From assembly GCF_001425165.1 (NCBI RefSeq), contig NZ_LMDU01000011.1, forward strand, positions 310,058 to 374,057: 64,000 bases of DNA, given 5' to 3'. The notes under the pieces were generated by a model. It did not search any database. It worked only from the letters and a program-made list of their open reading frames with translations, and had not been told where the DNA came from. A program made the translations under genes and the position numbers. This document shows, in pieces, positions 33,369 through 42,200 of the stretch (positions are counted from its first letter, which is position 1; every line of letters starts with the position of its first letter). Origin of the DNA: Pelomonas sp. Root405. Its GTDB lineage: Bacteria > Pseudomonadota > Gammaproteobacteria > Burkholderiales > Burkholderiaceae_C.

Positions 33369-34754
33369 ATGAAGCTCAACCCCACCTTTTCCAAGCTGGC
33401 CATCCTGGCCGTCGTCACCGCCCTGCTGTGCATCGTGCTCGCCGAAATCGGCGGTCTCGTGCATGAGCGACAGATGCGCCAACGCGAGGCCGCGCAGAGC
33501 GTCGAGCAGTCCTTGGCGGGCGCCCAGGCGCTGGCCGGGCCGCTGCTGGTGAGGGCCTGCAAGGAAACCTGGGTCAACACTGATCTGAGCAAGGACACCG
33601 TCGAGTCGCGCGACTTCTGGCTCGTTGCGGCGCCGGCCAAGTTGCAGGTCACCGGCGGCATCAGCCCCGAGGTGCGCAAGCGCGGCCTCTTCAAGGTCAA
33701 CACCTATGCCAGCCAGCTCAGCGTCGAGGCGCGCTGGGATGCGCTGCCGGCGCTGGTGCCCAAGGCAGAGCATCCCAACGGCCGGCTGGCCTGCGACGAC
33801 CCCGCGGTGATCGTGGCAGTGAGCGACACGCGCGGCATCCGCACGGCCGAGCTCAAGCGCGACGGGCGCGAGCTGAACGTACGACCGGGCGCACTCTACC
33901 CGGCCTTCCGCGGTGGCCTGCATGCCGTGCTGCCCGACTTGCGCACGGACGAGCCGCTGGTGGTGTCGCTCAAGCTCAGCCTCGTCGGCAGCCAGCGCTT
34001 GGGGTTGGTGCCCGCCGCCGGCGACACCCAGGTCAGCCTGCAATCGAGCTGGCCGCACCCAAGCTTCACCGGCCAGTTTCTGCCCATCGAGCACCATGTC
34101 GGCGTCAGCGGCTTCACGGCGCGCTGGCAGGTCTCGTCACTGGCCAGCACGGCCGTGTCCGATGTGCAGGCCGGGCGACCTCTGCCCGAACTGGCCGCAG
34201 GCGATGCGGTCATATCAAACTATTCCGCAGCAGCAAAGGCGCCAAAAGGCGGCGGCCTGGACATCCTGGCCGTCGAACTGATCGACCCTGTGAACCCGTA
34301 TGTGATGAGCGACCGCGCCATCAAATACGGCCTGATGTTCATCGCGCTGACCTTCGTCACCGTCGGCCTGACCGAGCTGCTGACGGGCCGACGCGTGCAC
34401 CCGGTGCAATACCTGCTCGTCGGCATGGCGCTGAGCCTGTTCTTCCTGCTGTTGCTGAGCCTGTCCGAGCACCTGCCCTTCCTGGTGGCCTATCTGATCG
34501 CCGCCGGCGCGGCGGCCGCCGTGTTGACGCAGTACGCCGCGGCCATGCTGGGCGGCTGGCTGCGCGGCGCGGCGTTCGGCGGCGGCGTCGCGCTGCTGTA
34601 CGGCGCGCTCTACGTGTTGCTGAGCCGAGAGCAGACGGCGCTGGTCATCGGCGCGGTGCTGCTGTTCGCGGTGCTGGCACTGGTCATGACGCTGACGCGC
34701 AGGCTGGACTGGTACCGCCTGGGCAGCGACGCAAGCGGCACGAAGGGGGAGTGA
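33369..34754 (+). CDS. creD: Inner membrane protein CreD
   Basis: A 461-residue member of the CreD (CET) family. An N-terminal membrane helix (about 10-30, KLAILAVVTALLCIVLAEIG) is followed by a large periplasmic domain (35-310) and a cluster of about five to six membrane helices (315-450). CreD affects envelope integrity and beta-lactam and colicin responses in enteric bacteria. It is separated from creC by 59 bases that contain an exact cre-tag, so it can be induced separately by CreB. The periplasmic domain is more divergent from E. coli than the helical part. Confidence 0.9.
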   Translation: MKLNPTFSKLAILAVVTALLCIVLAEIGGLVHERQMRQREAAQSVEQSLAGAQALAGPLLVRACKETWVNTDLSKDTVESRDFWLVAAPAKLQVTGGISPEVRKRGLFKVNTYASQLSVEARWDALPALVPKAEHPNGRLACDDPAVIVAVSDTRGIRTAELKRDGRELNVRPGALYPAFRGGLHAVLPDLRTDEPLVVSLKLSLVGSQRLGLVPAAGDTQVSLQSSWPHPSFTGQFLPIEHHVGVSGFTARWQVSSLASTAVSDVQAGRPLPELAAGDAVISNYSAAAKAPKGGGLDILAVELIDPVNPYVMSDRAIKYGLMFIALTFVTVGLTELLTGRRVHPVQYLLVGMALSLFFLLLLSLSEHLPFLVAYLIAAGAAAAVLTQYAAAMLGGWLRGAAFGGGVALLYGALYVLLSREQTALVIGAVLLFAVLALVMTLTRRLDWYRLGSDASGTKGE

Positions 34755-34802
34755 TTTACGCTAGGGCTTGCTGCGCGCCGCGCGGCGCCCAGCATCTCCC
34801 TC

Positions 34803-36452
34803 ATGGCCCAACAAGGTTTCGACTACATCATCGTGGGCGCCGGCACGGCCGGCTGCCTGCTCGCGAACCGGCTCACCGCCAACCCGCACAAGCGCGTGCT
34901 GCTCATCGAGGCCGGCGGTAAGGACGACTATCACTGGATTCACATCCCCGTCGGCTATCTCTACTGCATCGGCAACCCGCGCACCGACTGGTGCTTCAGC
35001 ACCGGGGCCGAAGCGGGCCTCAACGGTCGCGCGCTGCGCTACCCGCGCGGCAAGGTGCTGGGGGGCAGCTCCAGCATCAACGGCATGATCTACATGCGCG
35101 GCCAGAGCCGCGACTACGAGCACTGGGCCGACGTGACCGGTGACGACACCTGGCGCTGGGAACGCGTGCTGCGCGCGTTCCGCCGCCACGAGAACCACTG
35201 GCGGCTGGACAACCCCAAGACCGCGCCCGACGGGTTTGCGACCACGCACGGGCACAAGGGCGAATGGCGCGTCGAGCAGCAGCGACTGCGCTGGCCCATC
35301 CTCGACGCTTTCGCCGCCGCGGCATCCCAGGCCGGCATCCCGGCGACCAGCGACTTCAATGCAGGCAACAACGAGGGCGTGGGTTATTTCGAGGTGAACC
35401 AGAAGAAGGGTCTGCGCTGGAACGCCGCCAAGGCCTTCCTGCGGCCCACCACCTTCGGCCGGCCCAACTTCGAGCTGTGGACCGGCGCCCAGGTACGCAA
35501 GCTGCGGCTGCTGCGTGACGACTCGGGCCTGCGTTGCAGCGGCGTGGAGGTGCAGACGCCGCATGGCGTGGAACAACCCTGGATCAATGTCGGGGGCGAG
35601 GTCATCCTCTGCGCTGGCGCCATCGGTTCGCCGCACATCCTGCAGCTCTCGGGCCTGGGGCCCGCTGCGCTGCTGCAGGGCCTGGGCGTCCCGGTCGAGA
35701 GTGACCTGCCCGGCGTTGGCGCCAACCTGCAGGACCATCTGCAGGTGCGCGCGGTCTACAAGGTGCAGGGCGCCAAGACGCTGAACACGCGCTCGTCGTC
35801 GCTGATCGGCAAGGCCATGATGGGCCTTGAATTTGCGCTGCGCCGCAGCGGCCCGCTGAGCATGGCGCCCAGCCAGCTCGGTGCCTTCACGCGCAGCAGT
35901 CCCGACAAGACCTGGCCCGACCTGGAGTTCCACGTGCAGCCGCTGTCGCTGGACGCTTTCGGCGAGCCCCTGCACGCCTTCAATGCGTTCACGGCCAGCG
36001 TCTGCAACCTCAACCCGACCAGCCGCGGCACGGTGCAGGCCATCTCACCGGATTCGGCGGTGGCGCCGGCCATCCGGCCCAACTACCTGTCCACCGACGC
36101 CGACCGCCACATCGCGGCACAGAGCCTGCGGCTGACGCGCAAGATCGTGTCGCAGCCGGCGCTGGCGGGCTTCAAACCGGAGGAATACCGGCCAGGGCCG
36201 CAGTACGAGACCGACGAGGAACTGGCACGCCTGGCCGGCGACATCGCGACGACCATCTTCCACCCGGTGGGCACCTGCCGCATGGGCCGCAAGGATGACC
36301 CCGGCGCGGTCGTCGATTCACGGCTGCGCGTGCGCGGCGTGACGGGGCTGCGCATCGCGGATGCCAGCGTGATGCCGACGATCACCAGCGGGAACACTAA
36401 CTCGCCGACCTTGATGATTGCGGAGAAGTTGGCGGGGTGGTTGGCGGGATAG
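34803..36452 (+). CDS. GMC-family FAD oxidoreductase (choline dehydrogenase-like)
   Basis: A 549-residue flavoprotein that oxidises an alcohol. FAD motif IVGAGTAGCLLANRL has the GAGTAG at 12-17. GMC signature 1 is in YPRGKVLGGSSSINGMIYMRG, signature 2 in CAGAIGSPHILQLSGLGP, and the C-terminal HPVGTCRMG supplies the catalytic histidine, with a second active-site residue in SGNTNSPTLMIAEK. The fold is cytoplasmic (no signal peptide). It resembles choline/alkanol dehydrogenases (BetA/AlkJ type), but no betaine genes are adjacent. Confidence 0.94.
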   Translation: MAQQGFDYIIVGAGTAGCLLANRLTANPHKRVLLIEAGGKDDYHWIHIPVGYLYCIGNPRTDWCFSTGAEAGLNGRALRYPRGKVLGGSSSINGMIYMRGQSRDYEHWADVTGDDTWRWERVLRAFRRHENHWRLDNPKTAPDGFATTHGHKGEWRVEQQRLRWPILDAFAAAASQAGIPATSDFNAGNNEGVGYFEVNQKKGLRWNAAKAFLRPTTFGRPNFELWTGAQVRKLRLLRDDSGLRCSGVEVQTPHGVEQPWINVGGEVILCAGAIGSPHILQLSGLGPAALLQGLGVPVESDLPGVGANLQDHLQVRAVYKVQGAKTLNTRSSSLIGKAMMGLEFALRRSGPLSMAPSQLGAFTRSSPDKTWPDLEFHVQPLSLDAFGEPLHAFNAFTASVCNLNPTSRGTVQAISPDSAVAPAIRPNYLSTDADRHIAAQSLRLTRKIVSQPALAGFKPEEYRPGPQYETDEELARLAGDIATTIFHPVGTCRMGRKDDPGAVVDSRLRVRGVTGLRIADASVMPTITSGNTNSPTLMIAEKLAGWLAG

Positions 36453-36492
36453 TTCGCGCGCCAACCGTTATTGCTGCAAAGTTCGAGGCACC

Positions 36493-36852
36493 GTGTCTCC
36501 AACGCTCGCCACACAGATCGCCGCTCGGTGGTTCCCCCATCGTTGGTGGTTGATGGCGGTCTCGTTGGCCGGCGCAGCGTTGCTGTTCATCGCCATGACC
36601 TACGGATCGGCAGAGACGGCAGCCATCGCGGCCACGCTGGCCGGGCCGGCCATCGCCGTGCCTTGGGCTGGGCTCTGTGCCTGCATCTGGTTCCATCCAC
36701 AACGCGGCAACATGCAGCCTGGCAACAGGTTCATCGGCAGACTGCCGAACGCGGTTCAGCTCTTTTTCCGCTGGTATGCCTCGTTGTTTCTGGCGGCGTT
36801 TGTCCTGATGGGATTGGTGGTCTGGCCAGCGCTGGCGCTGGCCTGGCTTTGA
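36493..36852 (+). CDS. Hypothetical three-helix membrane protein
   Basis: A 119-residue protein with hydrophobic segments near residues 18-38, 43-66 and 92-117 and a conserved-looking loop between. The family is not recognised. The GTG at 36493 is preferred over an upstream in-frame start because GAGG lies just before it and the earlier codons overlap the end of the GMC gene. It is followed 14 bases later by a solute-binding-like protein. Confidence 0.6.
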   Translation: MSPTLATQIAARWFPHRWWLMAVSLAGAALLFIAMTYGSAETAAIAATLAGPAIAVPWAGLCACIWFHPQRGNMQPGNRFIGRLPNAVQLFFRWYASLFLAAFVLMGLVVWPALALAWL

Positions 36853-36866
36853 ATCGAGCTGCTGCC

Positions 36867-37820
36867 ATGCCGAGAAAGGGCTTTGCCAAGTTTGTCGCAT
36901 GGGCCCTGTGCTGCCTGCTTGGCGCTGGCGCGGCAACCTCGCAAGGGGCCGGCGCCGAGCCCGCCGCGTCGCCCGCCAAGAATGCCATGCACTACCGCTA
37001 CTGGGACTGGGGCGCCACGCCGAGGCGCGACGACTACCAGTTCGCGCTGCTGACGCTGGCGCTGGACAAGACCGTCAGGGACCACGGGCCCTACCAGCTC
37101 TCCCGCGTGAAGCGCAGCTACTCCACGGCCAGGCTCCGGCGCGAGATCAATCGCGGCGAAGTGGTGAACGTGCACGCCGGGCCGTGGCGGCCGCTGGAAA
37201 CCCGCGAAGACAAGCTGCCGGAGCGCAGCCTGCGCATCAACATTTCGCTCTTCAAGGATTTGCTGGGCTACCGCAAGCTGCTGATCCGCCGCGCCGATCT
37301 GGAGCGGTTCAAAGGCATCCAGCATGCGGACGACCTGAAGAAGCTGGTGGTCGGGCAGGCGAACGGCTGGGTCGATGTCGACATCTACCGGCACAACGGC
37401 TACGCCGTCAATGACACCCCGACCCCGGCCTCGCTGTTCGACATGCTGGCCAAAAAGCGCATCGACTACATCCCGATCAGCGTCACGGATGTCGAGACCG
37501 CGCTGAACCCCCGCCCTGAACTGGCCGGCGAGCTGATGCTGCTGCCTGACATCACGCTGCACTTCGCGCTGCCCATCATCTTCTACGTCAACATCCATGA
37601 ACCGCAGATGGCGGAGCGGCTGGAGAAGGGCTTGAACCTCGCCCGGCAGGACGGGTCCTTCGAGCGGCTGTTCCAGGCCTCGTTTGCCGACGAACTGCGG
37701 CTCATCCGAGAGGGTGCATCGAGGCGGTTCATGCTGGTCAACCCCTTCATTCCCAAGGAACTGGCGGCCGAGAAGCCGCTTGAGCCGACCGAGCACGACC
37801 CGCACCCGCCAAGGCGATAG
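36867..37820 (+). CDS. Periplasmic solute-binding-like protein
   Basis: A 317-residue exported protein with a signal peptide (1-30) and a domain that looks like a diverged family-3 (amino-acid type) solute-binding fold: an N-terminal lobe with alternating beta/alpha segments, a hinge near DLLGYRKLLIRRADLERF, and a C-terminal segment LEKGLNLARQDGSFERLF that matches the usual end of such proteins (EKALADLKADGTY-like). No permease or ATPase is adjacent, so it may act as a sensor or an orphan binding protein. The frame is open upstream to 36471, but the ATG at 36867 starts the signal peptide. Confidence 0.72.
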   Translation: MPRKGFAKFVAWALCCLLGAGAATSQGAGAEPAASPAKNAMHYRYWDWGATPRRDDYQFALLTLALDKTVRDHGPYQLSRVKRSYSTARLRREINRGEVVNVHAGPWRPLETREDKLPERSLRINISLFKDLLGYRKLLIRRADLERFKGIQHADDLKKLVVGQANGWVDVDIYRHNGYAVNDTPTPASLFDMLAKKRIDYIPISVTDVETALNPRPELAGELMLLPDITLHFALPIIFYVNIHEPQMAERLEKGLNLARQDGSFERLFQASFADELRLIREGASRRFMLVNPFIPKELAAEKPLEPTEHDPHPPRR

Positions 37821-37845
37821 GGCAGCTCGCGACCCGCCCTGCCGC

Positions 37846-37851
37846 GACAAT
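37846..37851 (+). promoter_or_regulatory. Candidate leaderless -10 box for the radical SAM gene
   Basis: GACAAT ends 7 bases before the ATG at 37859; no Shine-Dalgarno sequence is visible. It lies in the 38-base gap after the solute-binding-like gene. Confidence 0.4.
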
Positions 37852-37858
37852 TCGGCCC

Positions 37859-39763
37859 ATGTCGTTGTCGTCCCCCCGGGTGCTCGCCGTCATCCCCCCG
37901 ATGACGCAGCTGAACACGCCCTACCCGTCCACCGCCTACCTGACCGGCTTCCTGCGTTCGCGCGGCATCCACGCGCAGCAGGTGGACCTGGCGTTGGCGC
38001 TGGTGCTGGAGCTGTTCTCGCCCGCCGGACTTGACCAGATTCGCGACGCCGTGCTCGCCTTGCCCGACGCCGAGCGAACACCGCAGACCGCCTGGTTCTC
38101 CGCCGAGTTCCCGGCCATCGCCGCCGCGACGCCGCGCGTCATCGCCTTCCTCCAGGGCCGCGACCCCACCGTGGCGCATCGCATCAACACGCGATCCTTC
38201 CTGCCCGAAGGCGCGCGCTTCGCTTCGCTCGACAACTACGTCGATGAGGACGGCGGCGACCCGCTCGCCTGGGCCTTCGGTGCGCTGGGCTTGCAGGATC
38301 GCGCCCGCCACCTGGCCACGCTGTTCCTGAACGACCTGGCCGACGTGCTGCGCGACGCGGTGGATGCGCGCTTCGAATTCGTCCGCTATGCCGAATCGCT
38401 GGCCGCCGCCCAGGCTCACTTCGATCCGCTGGCCGAAGCGCTGGCCGCGCCACCCAATCTCGTCGACCGCACGCTGCACGCGCTGACTCTGGCCGCGCTG
38501 CTACAGCACCAGCCCGACGTCGTGCTGCTGTCCGTGCCCTTCCCCGGCTCGGTCTACGCCGCGCTGCGCATCGCGCAGACCATCAAGGCCGCGCGGCCCG
38601 AGGTCGTCTGCGTGCTGGGTGGCGGCTATGTGAACACCGAGTTGCGCGAGCTGGCCGAGCCGCGGGTCTTCGATGTCGTCGACTACGTGACGCTGGACGC
38701 CGGCGAGCGGCCGCTGCTCGCGCTGCTGGAGCACGTGGCGGGCAAGCGGTCCAAGACCCGCCTGGTGCGCACCTTCTGGCGCGACCAAGGGCAGGTCAAG
38801 TACACCAACTTCGTCGAACCCGACATTCCCTTCGACGACGTCGGCACGCCGACCTGGGACGGTCTGCCGCTGGACCGCTACCTGTCGCTGCTCGACATGC
38901 TCAACCCGATGAACCGGCTGTGGAGCGACGGGCGCTGGAACAAACTGACGGTGGCGCATGGCTGCTACTGGAAGAAGTGCAGCTTCTGCGACGTCAGCCT
39001 CGACTACATCTCGCGCTACGAGGCGGCGAGCGCCGAAGTGCTGGTGGACCGCATCGAGGCCATCGTCAAGGAGACCGGGCAGACGGGCTTCCACTTCGTC
39101 GACGAGGCCGCACCGCCCAAGGCGTTGAAGGCACTGGCCGAGGAGCTGATCCGCCGCGGCGTCGCCATCAGCTGGTGGGGCAATATCCGCTTCGAGAAGA
39201 CCTTCACGCCGGAGCTGGCCCAGCTGCTGGCCGACAGCGGCTGCATCGCCATCTCGGGCGGGCTGGAGGTCGCATCGGACCGGCTGCTGCAGCTGATGAA
39301 GAAAGGCGTTTCCATCGAACAGGTGGCGCGCGTCACCAAGGCCTTTGCCGATGCGGGCGTGCTGGTGCACGCCTACCTGATGTATGGCTTCCCGACGCAG
39401 ACGACGCAGGACACCGTGGACGCGCTGGAGTACGTGCGCCAGCTGTTCGAGAACGGCTGCATCCACAGCGGCTTCTTCCACCGCTTTGCCTGCACGGTGC
39501 ACTCGCCGGTGGGCATGAACCCGGCGGAATACGGCGTCACGCTGCAGCCGCTGCCCGCCGACGGCCGCTTCGCGAAGAACGACATCGCCTTCATCGACCC
39601 GACGCCCACCGACCACGAGGGCCTGGGCCAGGGACTGAAGAAGGGCCTCTACAACTTCATGCACGGCATCGGCGTGGACAGCGACATCCGCAGCTGGTTT
39701 TCGGTGCGCGTGCCCAAGACCACGGTGCCGCGGCGCTTTGTCGAACGCGCGCTTGAGCGTTGA
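37859..39763 (+). CDS. B12-binding-domain radical SAM protein
   Basis: A 634-residue protein. Residues about 1-280 form a cobalamin-binding-like Rossmann region (opening VLAVIPPMTQLNTPYPSTAYL; VVLLSVPFPGSVYAALRIAQ). Residues about 350-600 form the radical SAM barrel. The cluster motif is HGCYWKKCSFCD, with cysteines 369, 374 and 377, a CX4CX2C spacing in place of the usual CX3CX2C. Later segments (FHFVDEAAPPKALKAL; ISGGLEVASDRLLQLMKKG; HAYLMYGFPTQTTQDTVD) match the family pattern. It may carry out a methylation or rearrangement of an unknown substrate. Confidence 0.88.
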   Translation: MSLSSPRVLAVIPPMTQLNTPYPSTAYLTGFLRSRGIHAQQVDLALALVLELFSPAGLDQIRDAVLALPDAERTPQTAWFSAEFPAIAAATPRVIAFLQGRDPTVAHRINTRSFLPEGARFASLDNYVDEDGGDPLAWAFGALGLQDRARHLATLFLNDLADVLRDAVDARFEFVRYAESLAAAQAHFDPLAEALAAPPNLVDRTLHALTLAALLQHQPDVVLLSVPFPGSVYAALRIAQTIKAARPEVVCVLGGGYVNTELRELAEPRVFDVVDYVTLDAGERPLLALLEHVAGKRSKTRLVRTFWRDQGQVKYTNFVEPDIPFDDVGTPTWDGLPLDRYLSLLDMLNPMNRLWSDGRWNKLTVAHGCYWKKCSFCDVSLDYISRYEAASAEVLVDRIEAIVKETGQTGFHFVDEAAPPKALKALAEELIRRGVAISWWGNIRFEKTFTPELAQLLADSGCIAISGGLEVASDRLLQLMKKGVSIEQVARVTKAFADAGVLVHAYLMYGFPTQTTQDTVDALEYVRQLFENGCIHSGFFHRFACTVHSPVGMNPAEYGVTLQPLPADGRFAKNDIAFIDPTPTDHEGLGQGLKKGLYNFMHGIGVDSDIRSWFSVRVPKTTVPRRFVERALER

Positions 39764-39774
39764 CGACGCGAGCT

Positions 39775-40395
39775 ATGACACCACCTCACTCCGACCCGAA
39801 ACCGCGCCGGCCTTTACGGTTGCTCCTGCTTTGTACGGTTCTGGTCCTCGCCATCCTGTACGCCGTCTTTGGTCGCTCGCCGCCCCCGGCAGCCCACTCG
39901 GCATTGATTCGGGAGTACGAGCTCTACAAGAGCGAATTACGGCCCGACGCCACATTGCAATTCGAGGCACTCTCGACACTCGCCGACGAGGCGGGATTGA
40001 AGACGCTACTAAGCGGGCTGAATGTTGATTGCCGCGCCGACTGGACGGGGATACCTGATGCAACTCGCAGCTGCGCGGTCGATCTGAAGTCACTCAACGG
40101 CGTGCCGACGATGTATGTGAACTTCACGTTCGCCAGCAACCGGCTGCTGCGTGTCAGCACCGCAATTCCTCAGGAGGCTCATGCGCAGGGCCGAACCTAC
40201 CTGGAACAGAGATTCGGCAAGCCCGAGGCAGTCCAACGATTCCCAAGCGCCGGCGTTCGCCTTGTGGGCTGGACCCTGAGCGATGGCTCAACCCTCTTCT
40301 ACAACCGTGATCGCTTTGGCGAAGACTACGCACCAAGCTCCATCCAGTGGCTGCCCAAGAACGCCTGTGATGGCCGGCCGTGCATTGCAAATTGA
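39775..40395 (+). CDS. Hypothetical single-helix protein
   Basis: A 206-residue protein with one N-terminal membrane helix (about residues 13-33, LRLLLLCTVLVLAILYAVFG) and a C-terminal domain probably in the periplasm with four cysteines (72, 85, 198, 203 approximately). I do not recognise the family. Its base composition is visibly less GC-rich than its neighbours and its codon choice is unlike theirs, so it may have been acquired. An in-frame TTG at 39760 overlaps the stop of the radical SAM gene and is an alternative start; neither start has a good ribosome binding site. Confidence 0.55.
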   Translation: MTPPHSDPKPRRPLRLLLLCTVLVLAILYAVFGRSPPPAAHSALIREYELYKSELRPDATLQFEALSTLADEAGLKTLLSGLNVDCRADWTGIPDATRSCAVDLKSLNGVPTMYVNFTFASNRLLRVSTAIPQEAHAQGRTYLEQRFGKPEAVQRFPSAGVRLVGWTLSDGSTLFYNRDRFGEDYAPSSIQWLPKNACDGRPCIAN

Positions 40396-40398
40396 TCG

Positions 40399-40734
40399 AT
40401 GTTCACCTCCACTTTCACCTTCGCCAAGGGCGACTACGACGCCGACTTCCACGCCCTGGATGAGCGCATCGCCGCGCTGGCCCGCGCCATCCCGGGCTAC
40501 ATCGGTGAAGAGACTTGGGAGAACGCCGCGACCGGGCTGATCTCCAACGTCTACTACTGGACCTCGATGGAGGCCTTGCAGCAGCTGATGAGCCACCCGT
40601 CGCACCGCGAGGCCAAGCAGGCCCAGGCGCGCTGGCTGAAGGGCTACCAGGTCGTCATCGCCGAGGTGGTGCGCACTTACGGCGACGGCGGCATTGCCCA
40701 CCCGCTCAACCCTCAGCCCACCACCGCGCACTGA
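40399..40734 (+). CDS. Antibiotic biosynthesis monooxygenase (ABM)-fold protein
   Basis: A 111-residue small dimeric alpha/beta-barrel-type protein. The pattern (IPGYIGEETWEN, followed by a YYWTSMEALQQLMSHPSHREAK stretch) is that of ABM-domain proteins, which include quinol monooxygenases and heme-degrading or purely structural members. It starts 3 bases after the preceding gene stops. The role is not known. Confidence 0.82.
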   Translation: MFTSTFTFAKGDYDADFHALDERIAALARAIPGYIGEETWENAATGLISNVYYWTSMEALQQLMSHPSHREAKQAQARWLKGYQVVIAEVVRTYGDGGIAHPLNPQPTTAH

Positions 40735-40737
40735 CTT

Positions 40738-40752
40738 TTGTGCAGTGCACAA
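40738..40752 (+). promoter_or_regulatory. Perfect palindrome over the parA-like promoter
   Basis: TTGTGC-AGT-GCACAA is a perfect inverted repeat whose right arm overlaps a -10-like CACAAT, 31 bases before the ATG at 40783. This is a likely operator for autoregulation or for a TGC/GCA-type repressor (PhaR-like regulators recognise similar sequences, which I mention from memory only). Confidence 0.5.
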
Positions 40753-40782
40753 TCGCCGCATCCAGCAGCAACGGAGTCGGCG

Positions 40783-41547
40783 ATGCGGCGAGTCGTGTTC
40801 AACCAGAAGGGTGGCGTGGGCAAGTCCACGATCACCAGCAACCTCGCGGCGATCGCCGCAGCCAGCGGACGGCGCGTGCTCGTCATCGACCTGGACCGGC
40901 AGGGCAACACCAGCCGCTACCTGATGGGCGAATCTCTGGACGAGGGCGCGGCCGGCTCGGCCGAGTTCTTCGAGTCGACGCTGAAGTTCAGCGTGCGTGC
41001 ACCCAGCGCGACCGAGTTCGTCACCGAGACGCCGTGGGAGAACCTGCACCTGATGCCGGCCAGCGCCGAGCTCGACGAGCTGCACGGCAAGCTGGAGAGC
41101 CGCTACAAGATCTACAAGCTGCGCGACGCGCTGCTGCCACTGGCCGATGACTACGACGAGATCTGGATCGACACGCCGCCGGCGCTGAACTTCTACACGC
41201 GCTCGGCGCTGATCGCCGCGCAGGGGTGCCTCATCCCCTTCGACTGCGACGACTTCTCGCGCCGCGCGCTCTACGGCCTGCTCGAAGCGGTCGAGGAGAT
41301 CCGCGCCGACCATGCGCCCGAGCTGTCGGTCGAGGGCATCGTCGTCAACCAGTTCCAGGCCCGCGCCTCGCTGCCGCAGCGCGTCGTGCAGGAACTGCTG
41401 GACGAGGGCCTGCCGGTGCTGCAACCCTATCTGTCGAGCAGCGTCAAGGTCAAGGAATCGCATGAGCTGAGCCGGCCCATGATTCACCTCGACGCGCGCC
41501 ACAAGCTGACGCAGGAAATGCAGGCGCTGTACGAAGCCCTCGGCTGA
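40783..41547 (+). CDS. ParA-family P-loop ATPase
   Basis: A 254-residue ATPase with deviant Walker A KGGVGKST at residues 9-16, a Walker A' RRVLVIDLDRQGNTSRY segment, and a Walker B-like DEIWIDTPP. These proteins dimerise on ATP and position cargo on the nucleoid. No parB partner is next to it (the next gene is an oxygenase), so it is an orphan ParA, perhaps a cell-positioning or regulatory ATPase. The start ATG has GGAG about 7 bases before it, and a longer in-frame start upstream would overlap the promoter palindrome. Confidence 0.9.
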   Translation: MRRVVFNQKGGVGKSTITSNLAAIAAASGRRVLVIDLDRQGNTSRYLMGESLDEGAAGSAEFFESTLKFSVRAPSATEFVTETPWENLHLMPASAELDELHGKLESRYKIYKLRDALLPLADDYDEIWIDTPPALNFYTRSALIAAQGCLIPFDCDDFSRRALYGLLEAVEEIRADHAPELSVEGIVVNQFQARASLPQRVVQELLDEGLPVLQPYLSSSVKVKESHELSRPMIHLDARHKLTQEMQALYEALG

Positions 41548-41585
41548 CCGGCCTTTTCAGCGTTTGGGGGCGCGGCCCCAGCGGC

Positions 41586-41591
41586 CAGAAT
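41586..41591 (+). promoter_or_regulatory. Candidate leaderless -10 box for the 2OG-oxygenase gene
   Basis: CAGAAT ends 6 bases before the ATG at 41598, with no ribosome binding site. A TTTGGG sequence lies 17 bases upstream as a weak -35. Confidence 0.4.
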
Positions 41592-41597
41592 CGCGGC

Positions 41598-42200
41598 ATG
41601 AGCACGTCCGCGCCCGCCCCTGAATCCGTCCACGTGGTGGGCGCCAGCATCCAGACCGAGCTGCCGGTCATCATTGCCGAGCTGGCCCCCATCGCCGACC
41701 GGCTGCGGCTGGCCCGCGAGGCCATCGACGAGCTGCGTGTCAGCCACCCGCAGTCGCCCGAGTCGAACGTGAAGGCGGCCTACATGAGCCCGTGGAAGAG
41801 CCACATGCTCTCGCCCAAGCTGATGCCACTGTGCGCCAGCGTGGTGGAGATTGCGAAGGCCGCCGCGCCCAAGGCCTGGTCGGGCGACTTCGGCCAGCTG
41901 GGGCTGGACCTGATCGTCACGCACTGCTGGGGCGCCATCTATGAAGAGGCCGACTACACGGCGCCGCACAACCACTTTCCGGCCGACCTGAGCTGCGTCG
42001 TCTACCTGGAGGCCGAGCCCGGCTGCGCGCCGCTGGTGTTCTCCAAGACCAGCGCCTACCAGCCGCGGCCGGCCACGCTGATCATGTTCCCCGGCATCAC
42101 CATGCATGAGGTGCCGGCGACACCGGGGCGGCGCGTTGTCGTCGCGATGAATTTGTTCAAGCAGCTGGCACTGGACCCGACGGCAGCGGCGGCAGGCTGA
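41598..42200 (+). CDS. Putative 2OG-Fe(II) oxygenase
   Basis: A 200-residue protein of the family annotated as putative 2-oxoglutarate and Fe(II)-dependent oxygenase (TIGR02466-like). The jelly-roll core is seen in YTAPHNHFPADLSCVVYLEAE, where histidines can bind iron, and PATLIMFPGITMHEVPATPGRRVVVAMNL, where a further His and the Arg that binds 2-oxoglutarate lie. The substrate is unknown. Its 3' end overlaps the convergent sensor kinase gene by 44 bases. Confidence 0.8.
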   Translation: MSTSAPAPESVHVVGASIQTELPVIIAELAPIADRLRLAREAIDELRVSHPQSPESNVKAAYMSPWKSHMLSPKLMPLCASVVEIAKAAAPKAWSGDFGQLGLDLIVTHCWGAIYEEADYTAPHNHFPADLSCVVYLEAEPGCAPLVFSKTSAYQPRPATLIMFPGITMHEVPATPGRRVVVAMNLFKQLALDPTAAAAG

